A stretch of 64,000 bases of DNA. Source: Hofstenia miamia (lineage: Eukaryota > Xenacoelomorpha > Acoela > Hofsteniidae). Below, piece after piece: positions 14,101 through 26,099 of this stretch. Position 1 is the first letter of the stretch. Each line of letters opens with the position of its first letter. The position numbers and the translations under genes are program-made. The DNA is taken from assembly GCA_900660155.1 (NCBI GenBank), contig CABFPE010000687.1, forward strand, positions 105,602 to 169,601, given 5' to 3'. Under the pieces are notes generated by a model. That model saw nothing but the letters and a program-made list of their open reading frames with translations. It had not been told where the DNA came from and searched no databases.

Positions 14101-17100
14101 CCCAACTCCAGATTACAAACACTGTCACTTATATATGCTATATGCATAGCAATTTTGTGAATATATTATATTTGGGGTGACCAAAAATGTAATGAGTCTT
14201 TCGTTCTAACTAAAGAAACTTTCTTTTATTTCTCCTGAAACTTTAGAGGTTGTAAGAAGTAATGCTCATAATGCTCCATGCAATATGGGTAGGGACCGTA
14301 CCGGGCACGGACAAAAGCGTACGGGCGCGGGCTTCTATTTTACGGGCACGTGCCAGGCATACGGGTTCCGAATATAGAGAGAATATTTGTTGTTGATCGA
14401 GGATAATAATTCTTAAAACCACTTCTTTAAGTTTTATAGTTGATTTATATCAATTTTCTATAGAAGGATTCTATAATCTGTGTATATGTACTTCGAGTAA
14501 CAGTAATCTACATGTAAATTTATGGCAGAAATTGTAACATTTTCATAAAATATTACACTAAGCCACATAAAACGAATGGTCTTCATCCAGTTTAAAGAGT
14601 TCCATTTTACAGTCATATTCTGATAGATAAAATTATAGTACTTAAGTACATTCATTAAAAAATTTCTTGTTTCTAAGAAAAAAATATCTTTAAATTTTAT
14701 GAAATTAATCAAGAGAATTTCATCTTGAAATACAACACTTGAGTGATCAATCTCTTGGAAAAGTACTTCCACAATTACATTTTAATATCAATAAGACAAT
14801 TTTTAGTGTATTATATAAGAGACTTATATCTAGAAAATAATTATTTCGAAAAAAATATCTTTTAGTGATACACAACGCAAAGCCACTTCTTTGTGATAGT
14901 GGCAGTGCAAGATTTTAGCAGTGTTGTAGAAATTTCATGCTTACAATCTGCCAAAGCAAGCACACAATTTCATTTATGCAAATCATTTAAATAAATGTGA
15001 CGAAATTTCCTTGCATATACAGTATGTGACAACAATTTCTAAATAAATGCGAATTTCGTCAAATGTGCAAATATATTTTTGAATACATATGAATAAATGC
15101 TTGTACTAAACTAATTACTAATTCTTTACAATTTCTCATACATTATTTCTATATATCATTAGTGAATGAAAAAAGTTTTCAGATAAAAAAATAATATCTA
15201 AAAAATAAAAAATTATGTTTCAATTTTCATAAAAAGAAATTGATTTACTAGAAAAATAGATTTTTTGTAATGCAAGAAGTGCATTTTGTTAATTTCCATA
15301 TCGTTTGAATGGAATTAATGTAATATCCTTATTATACAATGTCATGCAAGCAGTGCAGTGTAGTACTTATTTAAATTATTTCCATACATTTTGATGTGTT
15401 GTCAATCATCGTTATGAGGTTTGATGCAGGATTTGCAATGAATTGACAAACTTTGTTGATAAATATACTGGAAACGGAACTTTACTGGTACTTTATACTG
15501 GTAAAACTAAACTTTTTGGTTTTTGCTGTTACTTCATTGATCCTTGTTATGACAGTTTAAGTACAATAGCAAACTTGAAGGTTTTCTTGTTGCTTCAAGT
15601 TATTATATTTCAATAACATTTAGCTACGGTACGGGCATAATGAGCTTAGGATACGGGCACGGACAAACCTACGGGCCTATTGTTATGGCTACGAGATACG
15701 GACCGTGCACGGGCTTTACCCTAGCTGATTAGTCTAACGGCACTTTTCAGTTTTAGATATCATTTGAAAATTATACGAATTCAGAATTCAAATTTAAACG
15801 AGATTGAACAAATTGTCCATTTTAAAGGAGTCCTGAGTACAGAAAAGTGCTGCTATCGCTATTATTGTCTAACAGAGTGGAGAGGTGGGAAATCAAGAAA
15901 AGAGATTCACAAAACGGTTACAGAAAGTGTGGGGAGAAAAAGCGCCTGGTTACTCAACCGTTAAGAGATGGATTCAAAAATTTGAACAGCAAGGTGATCT
16001 CGACCATCCTCGCTTGAAAGATGAACCAAGCTCAGGATCTCTTAAGACTGATGGCTGTTCAGGGAGTTGAAGAAACACCTGGGAATTGTGACCTACGCCG
16101 CCCACGCGGAAATCGAGGAAACTATCAAAAGTGCTTTCCATTCAATTCCAAAGAATCATTTTCTTAAACAAATCCGTCTCCTTTTAGACTATTGTCAAGC
16201 CGTCATTGACAATGACGGTGAATACGTGCGCGATACGTACTAATTTTTTTTGTTCGTTGCACGAGCATTAATCATGATTTTTCAAAATTTTATAATTCTC
16301 AAAATACATAATATTTTACTGCAATAATTTTCAATTTTGATGCTTAAGGTGTGTTCCCACTATCGACTTTTATCATCTGTCAAGAAATCGGTGATAAAAG
16401 TCGATAGTGTGAACACTCTATCTGCTTTTTTATCGGCTGATAAAAGTCGATAGTCTGAACGCTCCATCCGATTTTTTGGCAAAACAGCCAGATACTGTCA
16501 TCTGATAATTTATCAGCTGATAAAAGTCGATAGTCTGAACGGTACTAAAACTAGTCGCATATCTACTTGAAACTAATTGCTTACTTCTCAAGTAGGGAAC
16601 AGACTTCCAAGACGTAAATTATTGTCGTTGAAATATTTCAACTTCAAAATATGTAAACATTGTTTACATTCCAAAACAAACCAACCCATAAACAGATGTT
16701 GTTGTTTTTCTTACTGTCAATCAAAAGATGATAATTTATCATCTGATAAAAAATCGAACGCTCTTCCAACTCCGCTTTTTCTGATAAAAAATCGGATGAT
16801 GAAAAATCGCCAATGTGAACAAAAATAATTACATTTTCGATTAAAATCTGCTGATAAAAGTCGATAGTGGGAACACACCTTTAGATAATGAAATTTTGTT
16901 CCATGTCAAAATCAGACTACACTTTAAAAAAAATAGCAGATATATTTAAATGGGCTCATTATTTTCTGGTCTAATATAAAATAGTAGGCCGTTTTCGATT
17001 TGCAATAGTGATACATGAGAAAACTACAAAAACCTTTAAAATACTGAGAAGGCATTCAGCTTCAGTCTTATTATTTTTGAGTGGGTAATCGCCAGCGTAA

Positions 17101-20100
17101 CGAATCAAGCAAACGAAACAGTTGACAGCAAGTTTGTTTTTGTATGGAGGAAAATTCAAAAGCGAGTATTTTATTGGACGATTAACGAAGGAAGCTTGTT
17201 TAATAATCCGATTGAAATCACTCTTCTTGTCTAAAAATATAGTTAAATATATACACTATTATACATTAAAAAATCTATTTATTCAAATTATTTAGTTAAA
17301 TATGAAATTCTCATTTTTTATTACAGGCTATTTCTTGTCTGGTAGTAGATAAGTATTATGCAACGGGTACTATACTACATCCATGTTAAGAGAAAATCCT
17401 GAATCTTGAGTAGGCTAAGACAATTGTTTTGAAGTTTGGTTTTTTGATAAATTCATTTAAGTTTGGTGAAAATTTAAGATTACATTTGCTAAATATTTAT
17501 TAATGCATTAAAAAACAGTTGTATTCATTAATATTAAATAATAATGAAAATCTATGAGAATTTAATAATTTTCAGGGAATCATATTTTCTTGAAAATATT
17601 CCAACTTTCAGAGGTAATTTAGTAAAATATTACCCGGTGTTTCCACATAGATAATCTATAACAGATGTAACTATGTAAGTAATTTTTCAATTTTCTTCTG
17701 CAAAAAAATTATCACGAAATAGTGAAACCGCAAAACACTATCATTTGGGAAAACTAGTGAAGCTCTGTTAAGTACAGATAGCTAATGTTCGAATTTACCA
17801 TCAACAGAATCTCTTTGAAAAATAACACATTTTCTCGCCATTTCTTCATCAAACCAGATAAAATTTTTCTGTCAAATATTATTATATTCTAGAATGTTTG
17901 TTACGTTTTCTTAAGAAACCAGTTTTCTTCTAAATAGTTTTGCCTCATGCTTAAAGAGCTGGTCAGTTGAAAATAATTTTTAAACTAAATCGCAAGACAA
18001 CAACATGCATTTTTGGAAAGAATAGTATTAGCCAATTTCAAAACATCATCCCAAGCTTGAACAAATATGTGCCCACCATGATAAATTAATGTTGGATTTA
18101 CATTTAATTTATACAATATTAGTATAATCCATTTACTTCTATTTTCTTCAAAAGCAAAAAGTTCTTTTAAGAACTGAGTATCATTTATTGCTAATATTCT
18201 AAGCTGTTGCAAAGTTGAAAAAATTTTCTTATATAAGCTTCTAAAATTATCACACCAATGAAATTGGTGTTGAATAAAATTTAAAACTGAATGTAACGCG
18301 AAACAAATCTATTTGTCTAGTAGAGAAACGATGTGACAAAGACAATGTTGACTTTCATTTTCTTCAAGAATATTTTCAAATGAATCCCATTTAACTGAAT
18401 GAATAATAAAAAAATAATTTAATTTATCAGGTTCTAAAGTTCGAAATTTAAAAGACAGATTTTTAATTCCTTTTTTGTGGTTGGGTTCAATAAATGTTAA
18501 TCAAAATACTAATCAGCAGACGCGTATATTTCCGCGGGAAAATAGAAATATTTTAATTTAGCAACTAAAAAAATTACGAATTCAATAGTTTATCAAAATG
18601 TTGTGTGAACACGCTAAAAAGTTTTTTAATTACTTTAGAACGATCAATTACTGCCATTAGTTAGATTAAAAATATCCTATGCAAGTACAAATTTTGGCAA
18701 GGAAATTTTTCTGTCTTATTGGTTGGAGCAGTGCTATAGCAACAAGTGATGTCATTGAGGAGGCGCGACCGTACCGGGAAGCCAAATGGCAATAAAATTA
18801 TTTATTCTGCAAAAATATAAATAAAATTTTGGGCAATTTTAAATAAGTTTGGGGCCCAAGTTTGGAATTTGGAGCCCAACAATCGAAATACCAAAGTAAT
18901 GAAATAAATATAGCAAAAAATTGGGGGCCGAAATCTTTAATAACAAATTTTTTACTAATTTGCAGGCTTGCCATCGGTTGTTGTGTGGGAAATAAAAATC
19001 CAGAATCACAAAATTGTCTATTGTGCCTTTGTTAGAAGAAATCTAGTCATTATATTAGTTTTTTATTTTCAAATATATTAACGAATTAGCAAACGCATTA
19101 TTTCTGTCTAAAGTGGGATGGGAGTGGCACAGAAAAAAGCTGTTCCACAAAAAACCTGGCAATTTGTTTCAGGGCAGCTGAATATTTCCACTCAATAACC
19201 TAGGTCGCGACGACACTCAAGAATCTTACTTACTTGGTCGTATATATTCAAATGCTATTTCACTGCAGCTTACAAAGGCTTTCAGTTACTTCTTTTGCCT
19301 TAAATACGCACTATGGAATAACTTGGAAAAACTTTTCGAGTGAACGAGAGAGGTCCTTCAAATGTTAGAAAAAGTTCAATATAGAAATAGGAAATTCGTT
19401 AGCTTTACAGAAAATGGAGTGGCGGCTAAAACTGTTTTAGCTTTCATGGTAAATTCAAATGTTGTTGCACTATATCCAGTTGCAAATCGTAATATGAATA
19501 CTCTTTTTAATTTTCTTGGAGGTTATTCATGCCTGTAAATCATTCAAACAGTACTTACAGATAAAATATCTTTTAGTCAGTCTTATTTTCAGGAAGTATG
19601 TACTCGTTTTGCATCATCCCCATCTTTAGTTTCAAATGTTTCTCACGCAATTGACAAAAGTGACATAACTATTTCTTCTATTTGATGATACACTCAACTT
19701 AAAGAACATGGTCTACAATGTTATTGACAAAAATATTTCAAATATGGTCTTCAGAATACTTTGGATTAAAGGATAGCGGAACTGTATTAAAAAATGTCAT
19801 TGATGTTTATCATGTTGAACTGGGTAGTTCGGCTTGCAAGGCTTCAGTTGTCAAACATTTACAGCAGTTTCACACACATCCTTGGCATTTCGGGAACTAG
19901 TGATACATCTGCTTAAAAAGAAAAACTTTGCTTTTGTTTTGACTGGTTTTGCTACTTCTGATTGGATTGAGTTCCTTTTACAGGCAAGCAAATGAAGAAA
20001 ACTATCTAGTAAACGTAGAAGCTATCTTTATGCTTAGAAGAAAATTATAACGTTATCATTAATGAAATCGGGTTTTCTCTCATTGAATTAAATGATAGTG

Positions 20101-23100
20101 AAGAACGCTCTGGTTCTTCCACAACAGATATTCAATGGCTGATGAAAATTTTTACTTACTCAGAGGATTTGTCACTGATCAGTGATGATTCGAATAAGCG
20201 GAGTGCCATTTATTATGTCACTGGTTGGATTGCACATGGTGTCGAGATCACTTATTACCAACTAATGAAGAACAGTCTTACCTTTCCCTTGATAATTTTC
20301 TATGTTTTTTCTGACTTTGATCGTGGTGGGCTTAGCATTCCGTCCGACTAGTTTGGCATTGGCCACTTTTGCGTACATTCAATATGAAAAAATCTCCAGT
20401 AACAGCTATTAAAATTGAATAATGCAGCTGTTTCATCTAGAAGCGCCTTACCTACTTTCATGAACAAAACCCATAGTAAATTTCTCCAAAAATGTCGTCT
20501 TGGATATCATTGAATTCATCAAAAAACTATTTAATTGCTTTACAAAGAATTTAATATCTGAACTTCGTGATAACATGGCATTTGTTATTAGAGGAACAAA
20601 ATGAAAATTAAGAAAGCTTTACAATATTTGTTTTTTTTGTGTTTGTTTAATAATATCATCATAACATAACACTAATAAAAATTGAGGTGGTATAGTCTAA
20701 AAACTGTTAAATAGTTACCCCTTTGCAAACTTTTAATATAGATTTATCTTTTGAAAGAAATTGATAAATATAAAACCATTTTCCAATATAATAGAAAATT
20801 TTGAGTACGTTTGGGATATTTATGATGGCCTCATCCGGGCAAGAACAAAAAACGCATGTGGCATCCACTTCAATAGTATTTCCACACAAAAGTCAACCAG
20901 AGACAGCAAAATTAAAATTCCTGAAAATAGCGTGCTGTTGTCTTTTATATGATTGAAAGAACATACAGTTTCACGTGCGATGTCAACTTTTTGAATAAAT
21001 TCATTAAACTTGAGAAAAATGAACTTTAGCGAAGGAGACTGTATCAAAATTTATGATGGATGGGACAAGACATCTCCGGATGTACTTCCTGCAACGTAAA
21101 TGAAATCATACTTGAAGGTATATGGGACAAGACTAGTAGACCACAGGCTTAATATCAATTTAAACATTGATTTTTTGCTAAAGTTGTCTCTTCCACGACA
21201 CCCCATGGGTGTTTGTTCCCACATTACCTCTGGGTTTTGATGAAATAATTTCATTATTGGGGATTCATCAAAGCCTATAACAGAGACCTGCTGAATAACC
21301 CTAAATCAGCCGAGCGATACGCTTGACTGCACAAAAATGTGGCTAAATTAATGTGTTCCGTCCATGACACTTGTATTGGTAGTGACTCTAATATACGGCG
21401 CGGCATTAAAATTGGATGCTTTGAGGCAAATATTTTCAATATTTCGAAACAGCAATAACATATTTGATAATTGAAATGTAGTGACATCTATATAGAAGAT
21501 TTCAAACTATAATATAGTTTTATCTGCATTTGAAAACAAAAAGTTCTGCAAACTTTTCGTGACGATAAGTTGAACTGTCAGTTGATGAATGGCTTAGGGT
21601 GGCCCTGAATGAATTACCCTGGTTTTTTTCTTTCAGGTGATGCATAGGGTTAGGCCGTATTGCAATAGAATATTTAGTGGATAACACTAGAAATTAACTT
21701 CGTGAATCTTTTACATATTTAAAAAATCGGTACAAAATATCGATCAGGAAATGACACATTTTTCTATTGTATACGCAAATCTCATTGTTTTCACCTATGT
21801 ATGTAAACCGGAAGCAAAATGTTGTATGGTCTTCTATAACCTTTTTTATATTCTTCTTTCAGGTCAACACGAAAATGGCTTTACGACAAAAGAAGTATAT
21901 GGAAAAAATCTTTGCCGATGCCGAATTGAATAGATTGAATAGTGTGATATGATTTTCATCAAAACACTGGTAAAAATGTACTTTATGAATATGAAACGGT
22001 TGTAATAAATTAAATTTGGACATTAATGCAGACATATAGTAGTAAATAACTCAATATGCCAAGTCAGGTTTTATGTAAACCTTTTTAAATTATGGCATTA
22101 GCTTGCAAAACTGTTTATCTTATTTAGATTTTGGCTGTTGTCTTGATTTCTATAATCATCAATTTCAAATTGTCCAAATGTCCCGTACATGACAAAAATT
22201 GACTATGGTAATGCCCAGTAAACATTTATGATACACTATTAAAAATTTGGGTGTGCAGTAACTCGAGCTGGGCGTCAGCCGCCTCAGCTGCCGTCGGAAA
22301 ATTTAGACGGCTGAGCCGATTGATAGTTAAACATAGTAAAACTATGTCAAGACTCGAAATGTGTCATAAAAAGGGAACCGCATTTAATGTCTTTGATGTG
22401 TAGTGACGTTAACATTGAATACGTCTTATTAATGAGATTGCCTGTAAATGCATGATGAACCTTTTCGCAGATAGAGTTTCACAATACTGCTTGCATCATG
22501 TTTTTTTACAGAACTGTAGGCTTTATAGGCTTTCTATATGGAATATTATGCAGTCTAATCCAGTTCTATAGTTGTCGCTCAGCCGGCCACCGCCGACCTT
22601 TTCAATTCTGCGCCGCCAATAGTAGTCGGTTGACGGCGGCACCCACCTCTAGCAGTAACATCGATGACTTTATACCAACGTTGAGTTTAATTGTAAATTT
22701 CACAAAAACGATATTTAGCATTTAGTAAGATTTCGTAGCACCAAGAAAACTTCGTACAAGGTTTAATTTGAAAAAAAAGATTGATTTGCTTAGCATCTTA
22801 AAGGCATTCAACAGTGTAAATCCATGTATATCCCTTCTACAAACACTTAGCCTTAAATAACCAAATTTTAACAAATTTACGCATTAATGCGCATTTAACT
22901 TTTCTTGAACTTCTTGTTGTGATTATACGATTTATGTTCTCATCAACATGGACTATTAATGAGAAAAATGAAATCTCGGATTAAATGACAAACGTCTCCC
23001 ATTAATTCTAAAAAAAACTAACTTGCTCCAGCCGCCACGCGAAAATGTTTGCATGCGAAGTCTAAGAATGTCCCTGTCACAACATCGGCCGCCGAGGCAA

Positions 23101-26063
23101 CATTCTTCCCAAAACTGGCTGCCTAAATGCAATTTTAAAAACCATCGAAACTCCTTTTCAACTACAAACAATTGATTTCTAATGGATCAGACTTGCTCAT
23201 GGATAACCATTGTCATGTGGATATGAAAATGTTTTGAATATGATAAATAAGCACATGTACAGTGTATATTACATATTAATCTACGTTGGCTCAGTCATAA
23301 ACCATCCTGAATTTTTTTAGAAAATATCAATCGATTTACTAATATATTTCTATGTCAATGAAATGAAAATGAAAATTGATATTCAGACTGTTGGACAAGT
23401 CTGTAATTTATACATACAGACCTGGACAAAAGTATTGATACACTCATTCATTTTTTACAGTCAGGTAATGAAAGGCTAATATATTGCTGAGGAAAACTAG
23501 AAAACACATCCTAGTAATTATCCAGGGAAAATCCAATTTTTATATGTTATATTTTTTAAAAAAAAATCTGAACGCAACAAAAAATTACACTGGACAAAAG
23601 AAATGGGACATCATCATCAAAGTGAAAAGTGACAGAAAATATTAGTATTCAGCTTATCCAAAAATTACTCAACAACAGAAAAAATGTATACAGTTAGAAT
23701 TCTAAGCTTATTAGTATCGGATAACCCATTAATTTTGCTGAATCACCTCATTAACCCAATTGGGCATAGTAGAGAGAAATATTTAAAAACAACCACTAAA
23801 ATTCATAAAAGTGTTATTCAATCGCTTTCCAAGGATCCTCAATATTCAAAGATTGATGTTTAGCTACTCTTCCCTTTAATTCTGTTCAAGAATGCTCAAT
23901 TATATTGAGCTCAGGACTTTGCACATGTCAATTTCGGGATAAAAGCTACCTTCTTTTCTTCGATAAAGTGTTTGGTGAATGGTGATGTGTGCAAAGGTTC
24001 TTCTTTTTGATAAATAAAATCATATAATGAAGAACTGCCAACAAATTTTCACACAAGACTGACACATAATTAGCTGAATATATTATTCCATCAACTTTGA
24101 TGATCTTGCAGATTCAATTTGCTGAAAGCACCTCTATGTCATTATTCAATTACTGCTACATTTAAACGCTGGAGTTGTGAATTTGCGGCAAACTCTCTTT
24201 GATAGTTCTGATCGCCTCCTAATGTGTTCCAGGCGCTTAAAGTATAACTCGATTTTGCTCTCATACGAGCATATGGCCCAATCCAATACTGAGTAGTATA
24301 CGTTATTGCTTAATGCACCTATCGGAGCAGATTTTTCTCTTGTATATATGGCTTTTTGATTGCAATTCTACAAATTCTACCCATAAGTTGATATCACACT
24401 AGAATTCTTATAAAAATGAAGAGGGCATCAACTAAGGACCACTTTCGCTTTAACCACCTACAAATTTTTCAGGGATCCCCCTTCAATGGTTAAAATAGTG
24501 CCTTATCATTTCTATAAGTAGATTTGCGAGGATACCCTGTTTTCTTGAACACCAATATTGTTCAATATCTCCTAAACTTTGTTATAAGGCACCCAACAAG
24601 ACTTCTCGCAACATTGGTGAACTGACTAATGGAGGCTAAGCTTAAGCCTTAAGTATTTCTCAAAATAATTAATTTTCTAATCGATCCAGGAAGGTATTAG
24701 GGCATTATCTTAGATCTAAGTAAAGTTAAAGTATTTGGCAATGGGTACACAGTAAATTTGATTTAAATAACTATTCAAACATTTAAGTAAACATTATTTT
24801 AGAGTGCCGTCTCAATACTTTGTCTAACTCTGAAAAAGTTCTGGTTACATAAGATCCAAAGTGGAAGCTTTAAGCCACAATTATACTGTATTGAAATTGT
24901 TTTGTAAAAGTGCCTGAGGATATATTTTTATTATCTAACCTCATTAACCGATTATTTTACACAACGAAATCTCTAAACTATTTGAGTTATTAAACTGTCT
25001 CAATACTTTTGTTCAGATCTGCACATGTATAAAATATAAAAATAACAGAACAAACAAACATTAAAAGTATTGAAGAACTTACATATGATGAAGCGACACT
25101 CATTGCTTCAAACGCTGGCATATTCATTTGTTTCAAGGCATGACTGCTTTCTATTGGATTAAAGTGATAGTTATTGATCGGTGCCACTTTGCTACGAGGC
25201 ACTCGAGCACTCACATCTAAAGAATTTTACTTACGCAAAACATAAAAAAATAAGGACATAATAATATTTAGACCAGAAGTGGTCATTAAATACAACGATA
25301 GCAAACAAAATGAAAATATTCAATTAATTTTAAGAAAACAAATTAAAAGCTCTATTATAAAATTCAAGCGATATCATTTTAAATTTGACTATTTTTCGAC
25401 GCTGTGAGTTTCAGAAATAATCTGCACATTGCATACACATTGTTGCAGAGAAAATAGTTTGCATAGTAAGTTGGCAAATGCAATTTTTCTTTAATGTATT
25501 CAAAATTCCAAGTTCCAATGTATAATAGAAAAATTAAATATTTGCAAACGTTTTAAAACGCACTCAATGAAAATACTGATTCTATTTGTGATTTAATAAT
25601 AATTTGAGAAACAGATAAAAAACAGCAAAATATTTCAATAAAAAACACTTATAATTTATCAGAAGATAAAATAATTAAAACTATATTAACTCTGACTAAC
25701 AAAGTGGTTGAAACATGGTTTTGCTACATCACTATTTAAGCACATGAGAATCATTCAAAATATTTTAAAAAAAGCTAGCACTATGTATTAAAACATTAAA
25801 CGCTAGAACTATTTATTCCGTTCATTAGCTAGTCACTGGGAAATCAAATGTCAAGGTAAATTAGGCTGAAGTACTGTTAGGATCACCAGAGTAAAATATC
25901 GTGAACGGGATTTAAACTAAACCAACTGACACTATACGCAAATGATAACGGAAGTGGAAAAACTAGAGATCGAGGTGATATCGAAATATTTTTAAATGAA
26001 AGGCAATGGGAGCATGCATTTAAAATCAAATTCAAGCATTCTTCTAGGATAGCAGTTGTCCAT

Positions 26064-26099
<36 letters not shown>

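Larger units (their letters stand above)
11993..16245 (+). mobile_element. Mariner-type element, internally deleted, interrupted by a hAT-like insertion
   Basis: The left flank GTGACCAAAAATGTAATGAG near 11,993 is typical of a mariner end. The right portion (15,733-16,245) encodes [20 protein letters not shown], a mariner helix-turn-helix motif (G-E-x-A-P-x-x-S-T-V-x-x-W). After a deletion of the middle it continues [20 protein letters not shown] then YVRDTY and a stop, the usual mariner C-terminus. The hAT-like insertion at 12,125-15,724 (through the scaffold seam) splits it. No matching right terminal repeat was seen. Confidence 0.6.

Noticed and set aside
11452-16010. Segmental duplication of a regulatory or gene unit
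   Set aside because: The lone N at the junction and allele-like differences point to an assembly artefact.
22990-23110. GC-rich patch with a short frame on both strands ([18 protein letters not shown])
   Set aside because: Too short, no domain, no splice signals fitting the myosin; composition alone is not evidence.
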